Positions 8,414-17,222 of a stretch of 64,000 nucleotides of DNA are shown piece after piece. Position 1 is the stretch's first letter. Each line of letters begins with the position of its first letter. The stretch is taken from contig NZ_CP013949.1 in assembly GCF_000296215.2 (NCBI RefSeq), positions 5,449,501 to 5,513,500 on the forward strand, written 5' to 3'. This stretch comes from Bradyrhizobium sp. CCGE-LA001. Lineage in GTDB: Bacteria; Pseudomonadota; Alphaproteobacteria; Rhizobiales; Xanthobacteraceae. Made by a program: the position numbers and the translations under genes. The notes beneath the pieces are model-generated. The model did no database searches, was not told the DNA's origin, and saw only the letters and a program-made list of their open reading frames with translations.

Positions 8414-9616
8414 ATGTTGAGACAGGCGGTCATCCTCGTCGGGGGACTTGGCACGCGCCTCGGTGAGCGCACCAAGCTGGTTCCCAAGCCAATGCTCGAC
8501 ATCGGCGGGCGTCCCTTTCTCGACACGCTGATCGACGAACTCGTCCGTTACGGCGTGTTCGACGAGATTCTCCTGCTCGCGGGTCACAAGGCGGACATCG
8601 TCGAGACGCACTACGCCATGGCCTGCCGAGGACGGGCAAAGATCGTCGTGTCGCGCGAGCGCGAGCCGCTCGGCACCGGCGGCGCGCTCGTGCATGCCCG
8701 CGACCTGCTGCACGACCGCTTCCTGCTCCTCAACGGCGACTCGCTGTTCGACTTCAACCTGCTCGATCTGATCGCGCGGGCGCAAGGCGGGCGCGTTCAC
8801 ATGGCATTGCGCGACGGTGTCGTCGGGGACCGCTACGGCCGCGTCGTGCTCGACGGCGAAATGGTACGCGACTTCGTCGCCCCGGGCGCGGGCGCTACGG
8901 GACCGGTCAATGCCGGCATCTACGTCGTCGATAAATCGATTGTCGCCGACATCGCTAAGCTCCCCGCTTCGCTCGAGCAGGACGTATTTCCCGGCCTTAC
9001 AAAATCCGGTTCGCTGCGCGGCACGGCCTACCGCGGTTACTTCATCGACATCGGCATCCCCGACGATCTCGCCCGGGCTGATCGCGAATTGCGGGACAAG
9101 CTGCGGCGGCCGGCCGTATTCTTCGATCGCGACGGCGTGCTCAACCACGATTCAGGATACACCTTCGAGACGCACAAGCTCGAATGGATCGAAGGCGCCC
9201 GCGAGGCCGTGAAGGCCGTCAACGACGCCGGCTACTTCGCCTTCGTCATCACCAACCAGTCCGGCGTCGCGCGCGGCTACTACGAGGAGCATCACGTCCT
9301 CGCCCTGCACCGCTGGATGGCGGATCAGATGGCGCTGATCGGTGCCCATATCGATGCGTTCGAATACTGCCCCGATCACCCCGATGGCACCGTCCCGCGC
9401 TATTGCCGTACGAGCGACCGGCGCAAGCCGGCACCCGGCATGATCACCGATCTTGTCACGCGCTTTCCTGTGGACATGACGCGCAGCATGGTGATCGGCG
9501 ACAAGGGTAGCGACATGGAGGCGGCGCGGGCGGCCGGCGTGGCCGGCCATCTGTTTTCGGGCGGCAATCTGCAAGCATTCGTGGAGCAACGCCTGATACC
9601 GACCCAGGCCGTCTAG
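8414..9616 (+). CDS. bifunctional sugar-1-phosphate nucleotidyltransferase / HAD-IIIA phosphatase
   Basis: Residues 1-225 are an NTP-transferase with LVGGLGTRLGERT (9-20), PKPM (25-28) and NGDSLFDF (108-114), like HddC or RmlA proteins. Residues about 232-390 are a GmhB-like HAD phosphatase with FFDRDGVLNHD (D238, D240), ITNQSGVARG, RRKPAPGM and GDKGSD. Together these match two steps of GDP-D-glycero-D-manno-heptose synthesis. The kinase step could be the gene at 204. No gmhA isomerase lies in the window. The zinc loop looks degenerate: C319 is kept, but the usual CPHH and CxC patterns read CPDH and CRTSDRR. I chose ATG 8414 over TTG 8405. Confidence 0.75.
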   Translation: MLRQAVILVGGLGTRLGERTKLVPKPMLDIGGRPFLDTLIDELVRYGVFDEILLLAGHKADIVETHYAMACRGRAKIVVSREREPLGTGGALVHARDLLHDRFLLLNGDSLFDFNLLDLIARAQGGRVHMALRDGVVGDRYGRVVLDGEMVRDFVAPGAGATGPVNAGIYVVDKSIVADIAKLPASLEQDVFPGLTKSGSLRGTAYRGYFIDIGIPDDLARADRELRDKLRRPAVFFDRDGVLNHDSGYTFETHKLEWIEGAREAVKAVNDAGYFAFVITNQSGVARGYYEEHHVLALHRWMADQMALIGAHIDAFEYCPDHPDGTVPRYCRTSDRRKPAPGMITDLVTRFPVDMTRSMVIGDKGSDMEAARAAGVAGHLFSGGNLQAFVEQRLIPTQAV

Positions 9617-9669
9617 TGGCCAAAAGCGCTGCATCCCCGGGCATTTGGCTGATGCCGAACGGTGCTCAG

Positions 9670-9697
9670 TTGCGTCCGATGACCAGTGTGCTATAGC
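9670..9697 (+). promoter_or_regulatory. candidate promoter of the legionaminate operon
   Basis: TTGCGT (9670-9675) and TATAGC (9692-9697) are separated by 16 bases, in a 125-base gap before legB. This is the only sizeable gap between 8414 and 15186. The predicted start of transcription, near 9704, leaves a short leader to the ATG at 9742. The sequence match is moderate and unverified. Confidence 0.35.
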
Positions 9698-9741
9698 GCC
9701 ATCCTATTGCGAAGACTGGGATAATCGCGTTGGGGTCCGAT

Positions 9742-10761
9742 ATGGAAGATCTGAAGGACGCCCGCGTCCTCGTCACCGGCAGCGATGGCTTCATCGGCTC
9801 GCATGTCGTCGAGGAACTCGTCAAGGCCGGTGCCCGCGTCAAGGCGGTCGTCTATTACAACTCCTTCAACTCTTGGGGCTGGCTCGACACAGTTTCGGCC
9901 GATGTGATGAAGTCGGTCGAGGTTGTCGCCGGAGATATCCGCGATCCACATTTCATGATCCAAGCTGCGAGCGGCTGCACTGACGTGCTGCATCTGGCGG
10001 CGCTGATCGCGATCCCGTTCTCCTATGTGGCCCCGGACTCCTATGTCGAAACCAACGTTCGCGGCACCGTGAACGTGCTTCAGGCCGCTCGCATGGCCGG
10101 CGTGCGCCGCTTCGTGCAGACCTCCACCAGCGAGGTCTACGGCACGGCGCAAACCGTTCCGATCAGGGAGAGCCATCCACTGGTTGGACAGTCCCCCTAC
10201 TCGGCCTCGAAGATCGCCTCCGACCAGATGGCACTGTCGTTCCAGGCCTCGTTCGACATGCCTGTCGTGGTGATCCGCCCCTTCAACACCTTCGGCCCGC
10301 GGCAATCGGCGCGCGCGGTGATCCCGACGATCATCAGCCAGATCGCGACCGGCAAGCGGAGGATCCGCCTCGGCGCCGTCAGCCCGACGCGGGATTTCTC
10401 GTTCGTCACCGATACCGCGCGCGGCCTGATCGCGGGCCTCACGGCGCCCGCGGAGCAAGTCGTCGGCCAGACCATCAATCTCGGCAGCGGCTTTGAGATC
10501 TCGGTCGGCGCAACTGCGCAGATGATCGCCGATGTCATGGGCACGTCGATCGAAATCGAGACCGACGAGGCGCGGCTGCGCCCCGCCAACAGCGAGGTCG
10601 AGCGGCTCTGGGCCGACAATTCCAAAGCACGCCAACAGCTCGGCTGGAGCCCCGAATTCGGCGGCGTCGACGGCATGCGGCGCGGCATGGTCAAGACGGT
10701 CAACTGGTTCACCAATCCGGTAAATCTCAGCCGCTACAAGGCCGACGTCTACAATGTCTGA
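9742..10761 (+). CDS. legB: LegB-type NAD-dependent 4,6-dehydratase
   Basis: Converts nucleotide-activated GlcNAc (GDP-linked in the Campylobacter pathway) to the 4-keto-6-deoxy sugar, the first committed step to legionaminic acid. The extended SDR shows VTGSDGFIGSH (11-21), TSTSEVYG (127-134), Y153-x3-K157 in SPYSASK, and RPFNTFGPRQSARAVIPTI typical of LegB. The length of 339 residues is normal. I chose ATG 9742 with a GGGG ribosome site over TTG 9730. It overlaps legC by 8 bases. Gene order legB-legC-legG-legI supports the call. Confidence 0.9.
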   Translation: MEDLKDARVLVTGSDGFIGSHVVEELVKAGARVKAVVYYNSFNSWGWLDTVSADVMKSVEVVAGDIRDPHFMIQAASGCTDVLHLAALIAIPFSYVAPDSYVETNVRGTVNVLQAARMAGVRRFVQTSTSEVYGTAQTVPIRESHPLVGQSPYSASKIASDQMALSFQASFDMPVVVIRPFNTFGPRQSARAVIPTIISQIATGKRRIRLGAVSPTRDFSFVTDTARGLIAGLTAPAEQVVGQTINLGSGFEISVGATAQMIADVMGTSIEIETDEARLRPANSEVERLWADNSKARQQLGWSPEFGGVDGMRRGMVKTVNWFTNPVNLSRYKADVYNV

Positions 10762-11965
10762 GGTGGTGGTGAACAGTCCCGGGACCAGATCGGACTTCGA
10801 GCCAAAAGCGATCGTCGATGCCGTGCGCCGTGCGGTCGGAACGCCGAACGGAATGCTCGGACTGCACGAACCGGTGTTTGCCGGCAACGAGGTCGCCTAT
10901 CTCGAAGAGTGCATCAAGAGCACCTTCGTCTCCTCCGTCGGCCCGTTCGTCGACCGGTTCGAGCGCATGCTCGAAGAAGTCACCGGCGCGAAGCGCGCAG
11001 TCGCCGTCGTCAATGGCACGGCCGCACTTCATGCCTGCTTCCGCCTCGCGGGCGTCGAGCCCGGCGACGAGGTCATCTCGCCGGCGCTGACCTTCATCGC
11101 GACGACCAACGCGATCGCTTATTGCGGGGCTGTGCCGCACTTCGTCGACAGCTCGTTCGAAACGCTCGGCATGGACGCCCGTGCGCTCGCGGTGCGCCTC
11201 GAGGCCGTCGCGCAAAAGACCGCGACCGGCACCATCAATCGCGAGACCGGCCGCAGCATCGCGGCGATTGCTCCGATGCACACGTTCGGGCATCCCGTCG
11301 ATCTCGACGCGATCGCCGCCCTCGCGGACGAATGGAACATCGCGCTGGTGGAAGACGCCGCGGAATCACTGGGATCGACCTACAAGGGCCACGCGGTCGG
11401 ATCGCAGGCACGCCTCGCCGCGCTCAGCTTCAACGGCAACAAGATCGTCACGACAGGCGGCGGCGGCGCCATCCTCACCAATGACGAGGCGCTGGGCCGC
11501 CGCGCCAAGCATCTGACGACGACGGCAAAGCTGCCGCACAAATGGGCCTTCGTCCACGACGAAATCGGTTTCAACTACCGCCTGCCCAATTTGAACGCGG
11601 CGCTCGGCTGCGCGCAGCTCGAGCAGCTCGACGGGTTCATGGCAAGCAAGCGCAAGCTCGCTGCCGTCTATGAGCGCGCCTTCGCGCACATTCCCGGGGT
11701 GCGCTTCTCGCGGGAGCCGAAGGACACCACGAGCAACTACTGGCTGAACGCGATCTTGCTCGACGAGGCCCATGCCGGCCGGCGCGACGAGGTGCTCACC
11801 GCGCTGAACGACGCCGGTTTCGGCGCGCGACCGGCCTGGACGTTGATGCACCGTTTGCCGATGTTCGCGCAAAGCCCGCGGGGCGATCTCGCTACCGCCG
11901 AATCGATCGAGCGCCGCCTGATCAACCTTCCTTCCAGCGCCAGCATCCGGGCCCGCGATGAGTGA
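10754..11965 (+). CDS. legC: LegC-type PLP aminotransferase
   Basis: Puts an amino group on C4 of the 4-keto-6-deoxy sugar made by LegB. It is a DegT/DnrJ/EryC1-family protein of 403 residues with the pyridoxal lysine K230 in SFNGNK, D201 in VEDAAESLGS, and the glycine run TTGGGG. The N-terminal segment ending LHEPVFAGNEVAYLEECI is characteristic of LegC rather than PseC. ATG overlaps the legB stop (ATGTCTGA). The 3' end overlaps legG by 8 bases. Confidence 0.9.
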   Translation: MSEVVVNSPGTRSDFEPKAIVDAVRRAVGTPNGMLGLHEPVFAGNEVAYLEECIKSTFVSSVGPFVDRFERMLEEVTGAKRAVAVVNGTAALHACFRLAGVEPGDEVISPALTFIATTNAIAYCGAVPHFVDSSFETLGMDARALAVRLEAVAQKTATGTINRETGRSIAAIAPMHTFGHPVDLDAIAALADEWNIALVEDAAESLGSTYKGHAVGSQARLAALSFNGNKIVTTGGGGAILTNDEALGRRAKHLTTTAKLPHKWAFVHDEIGFNYRLPNLNAALGCAQLEQLDGFMASKRKLAAVYERAFAHIPGVRFSREPKDTTSNYWLNAILLDEAHAGRRDEVLTALNDAGFGARPAWTLMHRLPMFAQSPRGDLATAESIERRLINLPSSASIRARDE

Positions 11966-13127
11966 ACCACGCCGCAAGATCTGCTTCGTCACGGGCAGCC
12001 GGGCCGATTTCGGCCTCATCATCTGGCCGATGCGGGCAATCCGCGAAACGCCCGGTTTGAGTCTCCAGCTCATTGCCACCGGTATGCATCTGTCGCCCGA
12101 GTTCGGCTACACCATCGACAACATCCGCGCCGAAGGTTTCGACGTCGACGAGAGCGTCGAGACATTGCTCTCGAGCGATTCCGGCGTCGGCGTTGCAAAA
12201 TCGGTCGGGTTGGGCGTGATCGGATTTGCCGACGCATTCGCGCGGCTGAAGCCGGATCTCGTCGTGGTGCTCGGCGACCGTTATGAGACGTTTGCGGCGG
12301 CGCAGGCGGCGATGTTCATGCGGCTGCCGATGGCGCATCTGTTCGGCGGCGACGTGACCGAAGGGGCGATCGACGAAGCCATCCGCCACGCCATCACCAA
12401 GATGTCGCATCTGCATTTTGCCACCAACGCCGACTCGGCGCGGCGGCTGACCCGGCTCGGCGAGGATCCGGCGCGCGTCTTCACCGTCGGCTCGCCCGGC
12501 ATCGATTCGATCAAGCGCCTCGAGCTTATGGATCGCGAGACCATCGGCCGCGAGGTCGGGATGACGCTCGGCAAGCGCAACGTGCTGGTCACGTTTCATC
12601 CTGTCACGGTCGAGATGGACCGCTCGGTTGGCGCGCTGGATGAGTTGTTCGCATCGCTGGCCGCACTCGATCCGGAGTTCAACCTGTTCTTCACGCTTGC
12701 GAACGCCGACGCGGAAGGCCGCGCACTCAACGAGCGGATCAAGACCTTCGTCGCCGGCCGGGCGAACGCCATCGCGGTCGCCTCGCTCGGCCAGCTTCGC
12801 TACATCAGCCTGATGAACCAGGCCGATGTCGTCGTCGGCAATTCGTCGAGCGGCATCTATGAAGCCCCCTCGCTCAACGTTCCGACCGTCGACATCGGCG
12901 ACCGTCAGAAGGGGCGCGAGCGCGCCGCTTCCGTATTCCACGCCGCGCCCGATCGCGCGTCCATCTCGCAAGCGATCGCGGATGCGCTCGCGCGTGGGCG
13001 GCAGCCGACGGTCAGCCCCTACGGCGACGGCGAGACCAGTCGCCGCGTCGCCGACAAGATCGCCTCGATCCCCGACTTCGGCGCGCTGCTGAAGAAGGGC
13101 TTTTATGACGGCGAGGCCGCGACATGA
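11958..13127 (+). CDS. legG: UDP/GDP-sugar 2-epimerase (hydrolysing), NeuC/LegG family
   Basis: Releases the nucleotide and inverts C2 to give a 2,4-diamino-2,4,6-trideoxymannose derivative, the LegI substrate. The 389-residue GT-B-fold protein has VTGSRADFGLI, LGDRYETFAAAQAAMF, HLFGGDVTEGAIDE, VTFHPVT and VGNSSSGIYEAPSL, all landmarks of hydrolysing NeuC. The presence of a NeuC-type enzyme rather than PseG argues for a legionaminate route, not pseudaminate. It begins within the legC stop (8-base overlap) and ends as ATGA with legI. Confidence 0.9.
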   Translation: MSEPRRKICFVTGSRADFGLIIWPMRAIRETPGLSLQLIATGMHLSPEFGYTIDNIRAEGFDVDESVETLLSSDSGVGVAKSVGLGVIGFADAFARLKPDLVVVLGDRYETFAAAQAAMFMRLPMAHLFGGDVTEGAIDEAIRHAITKMSHLHFATNADSARRLTRLGEDPARVFTVGSPGIDSIKRLELMDRETIGREVGMTLGKRNVLVTFHPVTVEMDRSVGALDELFASLAALDPEFNLFFTLANADAEGRALNERIKTFVAGRANAIAVASLGQLRYISLMNQADVVVGNSSSGIYEAPSLNVPTVDIGDRQKGRERAASVFHAAPDRASISQAIADALARGRQPTVSPYGDGETSRRVADKIASIPDFGALLKKGFYDGEAAT

Positions 13128-14191
13128 CGCGCACACTCGTCATCGCCGAAGCCGGCGTCAATCATTCCGGAAGTCTGGAGACTGCCCTCGCCTTGGTCGA
13201 TGCGGCCGCCGATGCCGGCGCCGACATCGTCAAATTCCAGACCTTCAACGCCAACTCGCTCGCGGGCAAGAGCGCGCGCAAGGCCGATTATCAGCAGCGC
13301 ACGACGGACGCGGCCGAGAGTCAGCGCGCAATGCTGAAGCGGCTCGAATTGCCGCATTCGGCGCATCCGCCGCTGATCGCCCGTGCCAGGGAGCGCGGCA
13401 TCGAATTCCTGTCGACGCCGTTTGACCATCAGTCGCTGAGCTTCCTGCTCACGTTGGGTCTGCCGCGGATCAAGATCGGCTCGGGCGACCTCACCAACGC
13501 GCCGCTGCTGCATGCGATTGCCCGCGCCGACATGCCGTTGATCCTGTCGACCGGCATGGCCACGCTGGTCGAGGTCGAGGAGGCATTAGGCGTGCTTGCG
13601 CAGGGCTATGGCCACAACAACGCGTCACCGAGCCTTGCCGCCTTCCGCGCCGCATGGCGCGACGGCGAAGCCCGCAGACGATTAAGTGAACGGGTCAGCC
13701 TGCTTCACTGCACGACGGAATATCCCTGCCCGCCTGAGGACGTGAATCTCGCCGCGATGCTGACGATGCGGACCGCCTTCCAGCTTCCCGTGGGCTATTC
13801 CGATCATACCGACGGCATCGAGATCTCGCTCGCCGCGGTGGCGATGGGCGCCACCATCATCGAGAAGCATCTCACTCTCGACCGCAATGCCGAGGGGCCA
13901 GACCACGCAGCATCTCTCGAGCCCGGCGATTTCAAGCGCATGGTCTCCGCCATCCGCCGCATCGAGGAGGCGCGTGGCGACGGCATCAAGACGCCAAGGA
14001 ATTCCGAGATCAAGAACATCGACATCGCGCGCAAGAGCATCGTAGCCGCGCGTGCGCTAAAGCCCGGCGACGTGCTTGCGCCCGAGGATCTCACCTGCAA
14101 GCGGCCGGGATCCGGCCGGCCGCCGATCGAATATTGGTCGCTGATCGGCACCACGGTCACTCGTCCTCATGACGAGGAAGACCCGCTATGA
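13124..14191 (+). CDS. legI: N,N'-diacyl-legionaminate synthase (NeuB family)
   Basis: Condenses the trideoxymannose derivative from LegG with phosphoenolpyruvate to give legionaminic acid. The 355-residue protein has IAEAGVNHSGSLETAL, KFQTFNANSLA, LSTPFDHQSL, LSTGMATLVEV, GYSDHTDGIEI and EKHLTLDRNAEGPDHAASL. A C-terminal SAF domain (VAARALKPGDVL) completes it. Length is that of a standard NeuB, unlike the long fusion at 2540. It has ATGA overlaps at both ends with legG and the formyltransferase. Confidence 0.9.
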   Translation: MTRTLVIAEAGVNHSGSLETALALVDAAADAGADIVKFQTFNANSLAGKSARKADYQQRTTDAAESQRAMLKRLELPHSAHPPLIARARERGIEFLSTPFDHQSLSFLLTLGLPRIKIGSGDLTNAPLLHAIARADMPLILSTGMATLVEVEEALGVLAQGYGHNNASPSLAAFRAAWRDGEARRRLSERVSLLHCTTEYPCPPEDVNLAAMLTMRTAFQLPVGYSDHTDGIEISLAAVAMGATIIEKHLTLDRNAEGPDHAASLEPGDFKRMVSAIRRIEEARGDGIKTPRNSEIKNIDIARKSIVAARALKPGDVLAPEDLTCKRPGSGRPPIEYWSLIGTTVTRPHDEEDPL

Positions 14192-15186
14192 GGATCGGCT
14201 ATTTCGGCGATGGAGTCTGGGCACAACGCGCCTTCGCCCAACTGATCGATGACCCGCACTACACCATCGCCTTCGTCGTCGTGCGTGCGTCGCGGCCCGA
14301 TACGAAGCTTGTCGCGCTCGCCGAGGCCAAGGGTATTCCTGTGCTGAGCCCTGCGGCGGTCAACGCACCGGAGAGCCTTGCCGAGATTGCGGCATTTGCG
14401 GCCGAGCTTCACGTCTCGATGTCCTATGACCAGATTCTCCGCGAGACCATTCTAGCGCTACCGCCCCGCGGCACGCTCAATTGTCACGCCGGCGCACTGC
14501 CGTTCTATCGCGGCCGGAATCCGCTGACCTGGGCGCTGATCAATGGCGAAACCGAGTTCGGCATCACGGTGCACTGGGTCGATCTCGGCATCGATACCGG
14601 CGACATCGTCCGCCAGATCAAGGTGCCGATCTCCGCGACCGACACCTATGCAACGCTGCTCGAAACGGCCGAGAGACTTTGTGCCGATACGCTCATCGAT
14701 GCGATCTCCGACGTCTATCACGGCAGCGACAAGCGCATCGCGCAGTCGACGATCGATCCCGTCGGCCTTTACTGCTGCCGCCGCAGGGAGGGCGACGAGG
14801 AGATCGACTGGACCTGGAGCAGTGCCGCGCTCGAGCGCTTCGTTCGCGCCCTGGTGCCGCCCGGCCCCGGCGCATGCACGATCTGGAAGGACGGGTCCTA
14901 TGCCATCCTCGCAGCCGAGCTGATCCCGGCGGCCCGATCCTATATCGGCGCACCGGGCGAGGTCATCGGCAGGGACGGTGGCGGCATCCTGGTCAAGACC
15001 GGCGACAGCTTCATTCGGATCACGCGCTGGGCGCCGGTCGGAACCGATGGTAGCCTCGGCGCGGCACTCGTTCCGGCCGCCGCGCGTGGCAGCCGCCTCG
15101 GCCGAAACCTCACGGCTGCGCTGGCGCAGGCCGAGGCGAAATTGGCGGCCCTGGAGACGAAACTCAGGCTCGGCCGCGGGGATTGA
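14188..15186 (+). CDS. sugar N-formyltransferase (methionyl-tRNA formyltransferase-like)
   Basis: A 332-residue N10-formyltetrahydrofolate-dependent transferase. The hallmark catalytic triad is present: N98 and H100 in LNCHAGALPFYRGRNP and D136 in GIDTGDIV, equivalent to Asn, His and Asp of ArnA/Fmt. A C-terminal OB-like segment with GEVIGRDGGGILVKTGD follows. It replaces LegH in position: no acetyltransferase lies in the operon. It most simply formylates the 4-amino group made by LegC, which becomes N7 of the final acid. It could instead modify a finished sugar. The ATGA overlap with legI supports a role in this pathway. Confidence 0.8.
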   Translation: MRIGYFGDGVWAQRAFAQLIDDPHYTIAFVVVRASRPDTKLVALAEAKGIPVLSPAAVNAPESLAEIAAFAAELHVSMSYDQILRETILALPPRGTLNCHAGALPFYRGRNPLTWALINGETEFGITVHWVDLGIDTGDIVRQIKVPISATDTYATLLETAERLCADTLIDAISDVYHGSDKRIAQSTIDPVGLYCCRRREGDEEIDWTWSSAALERFVRALVPPGPGACTIWKDGSYAILAAELIPAARSYIGAPGEVIGRDGGGILVKTGDSFIRITRWAPVGTDGSLGAALVPAAARGSRLGRNLTAALAQAEAKLAALETKLRLGRGD

Positions 15187-15270
15187 CGTCCCCCTTCGCA
15201 GCCGCGATATAGCTGCTTTCTGATCGGGCGAGCGCCGTCAAGTGCGCAGCCGCCCGCGAGGTCCATCACC

Positions 15271-16317
15271 ATGAAGTCCTGGCAAAAAGCCATCGTTGGA
15301 ACGGAAGCCACGGTGAGCGAGGCCATTGCCGCCATCGAGAGCGGCAGCATCCAGATCGCGCTGGTCCTCGACAACGGCAAACTCGCCGGGATCGTCACCG
15401 ACGGCGATATCAGGCGCGGACTGTTGCGCGGTATCCCGCTGACGGGCCGGGCAACCGACATGATGAACGCCAACCCGGTCTCGGCTTCCGTCGCGCTGCC
15501 CCGCGACGCACGCCTACGCCTGATGCGGCAGAGATCGATCAAGCAGCTTCCGCTGCTCGATGCCAACGGCCATGTCATCGGTGTCGAGACCTTCGACGAG
15601 CTGCTCGAAGCGCCGCAATACGAAAATCCCGTGCTGATCATGGCGGGAGGTCTCGGTGAACGCCTGGGCGTACTGACGCGCGAAATGCCGAAGCCGATGC
15701 TTCATGTCGGTGGCCGGCCATTGCTCGAGACCATCGTACGAAACTTCGTCCAGCAGGGATTCCGGAACATCTTCATCTCGGTGAACTACAAGGCCGAGCT
15801 GATCCAAAACCATTTCGGCGACGGCACCAGCTTCGGCGCGGCGATCCGCTACGTCCATGAAGCCGAGCGCCTGGGCACTGCAGGCGCGCTCGGATTGTTG
15901 CCCTCGACGCCCGACCTGCCCCTCGTCGTGACCAATGGCGATATCCTGACGACCATCAATTACGGCGCGCTGGTCGACTTCCACAATGCGACGCCAGCCG
16001 ATGCGACGATGGCCGTGCGTGAGCACAAGGTTCACGTCCCCTATGGCGTCGTCACTGCAGCCGAAGGATATCTCCAGGTCATCCGCGAAAAGCCGACCGA
16101 GAGCTGGTTCGTGAGCGCCGGAATCTACGTCATCGGTCCCACCGTGTTCCGGCTCGTCGACCGCGGCGTCAAGATCGACATGCCGACGGTCCTGGAACGT
16201 GTGGTCGCGAGCGAGGGCCGCGTCGCGGTGTATCCGATCCGGGAGTACTGGCTCGACATCGGCCGGGTCGAGGACTTCGAGCAGGCACATGCCGAGTTTC
16301 ACGAGGTCTTCCAGTGA
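15271..16317 (+). CDS. ptmE: PtmE-like CBS-domain sugar-1-phosphate guanylyltransferase
   Basis: In Campylobacter jejuni, PtmE makes GDP-glucosamine for legionaminate synthesis. This 348-residue homologue has the same layout. A CBS pair at about 8-112 carries IVTDGDIRRGLLRG. A nucleotidyltransferase at about 120-348 carries LIMAGGLGERLG, MPKPMLHVGGRPLL, NGDILTTINYG, SAGIYVI and YWLDIGRVEDFEQA. The CBS part resembles that on the kinase at 204. It follows an 84-base gap after the formyltransferase and overlaps the next gene as GTGA. The nucleotide specificity is inferred by homology. Confidence 0.8.
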   Translation: MKSWQKAIVGTEATVSEAIAAIESGSIQIALVLDNGKLAGIVTDGDIRRGLLRGIPLTGRATDMMNANPVSASVALPRDARLRLMRQRSIKQLPLLDANGHVIGVETFDELLEAPQYENPVLIMAGGLGERLGVLTREMPKPMLHVGGRPLLETIVRNFVQQGFRNIFISVNYKAELIQNHFGDGTSFGAAIRYVHEAERLGTAGALGLLPSTPDLPLVVTNGDILTTINYGALVDFHNATPADATMAVREHKVHVPYGVVTAAEGYLQVIREKPTESWFVSAGIYVIGPTVFRLVDRGVKIDMPTVLERVVASEGRVAVYPIREYWLDIGRVEDFEQAHAEFHEVFQ

Positions 16318-17222
16318 GCGCACGCACCGCGGTGGTCGCAGGCCTGGGCTCGATCGGAACACGCCATGCGCGCATCCTCGCCGAACTCGGCCTAGCGGTC
16401 TCCACGGTCAGCCGCCGCGGCGGCGGCGATCACCGCAGCATTGGCGAAGCACTTTCGCGCGGCCAGGTCGATTATGTCGTGATCGCCACCGAGACGGCAC
16501 GGCACGTCAACGCCTTGCGCGAGCTTGCAGAGGCGGATTTTCGCGGGACCGTTCTGGTCGAAAAGCCGTTGCTCGCAAGGCCCGAGCCGCTGCCAGCCCT
16601 TCCCTTTACAAAGCTGTTCGTCGCCTACAATCTGCGCTTCCATCCGGTGATGGCAGCGCTCGCCCGTCGGCTCGACGGACGCTCCGCGATCACGGTCTCC
16701 GCCTATGTCGGACAGGACATCAGGGATTGGCGGCCTGGCCGCGACCACCGCGACACCGCCTCCTCGACGATTGCCGCCGGCGGCGGCGTGCTGCGCGACC
16801 TGAGCCATGAGCTCGATTATCTGCTCTGGCTGTTCGGGCCGTGGCAACGCGTGGCTGCGCTGGGCGGCGCGTCCGGCGCGCGCGATATCGAGGTCGACGA
16901 TCACCTTGCGCTGCTGTTGGAGATGGAGCGGGCGCAGGTCGTGCAGGTTCATCTCGACTATTTCGACCGCGCCGGCCTTCGCCGGATCCGCATCAATCTC
17001 GCAGACGAGACGATCGAAGCCGACCTCGTCGGCGGCGCCCTGATCGTCAATGGCACCGCCACGCCCTACGCGAGCGAGCGCGACGCGAGTTATCGGGCGA
17101 TGCATCAGGCCGCGCTGAGCGGCAGCGCCCCGGTCTGTTCGCTCGGCGAAGGCATTGCGGTCATGGATTTGATCGACGCGAGCGAGCGCGCCCTGCATTC
17201 GAAAAGTTGGATTTTCGCATGA
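16314..17222 (+). CDS. Gfo/Idh/MocA family oxidoreductase, PtmF-like
   Basis: A 302-residue NAD(P)-dependent oxidoreductase with VAGLGSIGTRHARIL (Rossmann), the signature EKP in VLVEKPLLA, YNLRFHPVM and LRDLSHELDYLLWLFG. It lies between ptmE- and legF-like genes, exactly where ptmF sits in the Campylobacter order ptmE-ptmF-ptmB-ptmA. PtmF and PtmA are implicated there in making the glucosamine-phosphate precursor. The precise reaction is not settled by sequence. GTGA and ATGA overlaps join it to both neighbours. Confidence 0.75.
   Translation: MSARTAVVAGLGSIGTRHARILAELGLAVSTVSRRGGGDHRSIGEALSRGQVDYVVIATETARHVNALRELAEADFRGTVLVEKPLLARPEPLPALPFTKLFVAYNLRFHPVMAALARRLDGRSAITVSAYVGQDIRDWRPGRDHRDTASSTIAAGGGVLRDLSHELDYLLWLFGPWQRVAALGGASGARDIEVDDHLALLLEMERAQVVQVHLDYFDRAGLRRIRINLADETIEADLVGGALIVNGTATPYASERDASYRAMHQAALSGSAPVCSLGEGIAVMDLIDASERALHSKSWIFA

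Noticed and set aside
9742..14191. A pseudaminic acid pathway
   Set aside because: A NeuC-type hydrolysing epimerase (LegG) is present and no PseG, PseB or PseH-like protein is seen; LegB and LegC motifs fit better.
16841..17218. An upstream extension of the legF-like frame
   Set aside because: It overlaps the Gfo/Idh gene, and the extra residues are Arg-rich shadow sequence; the family start motif begins at 17219.
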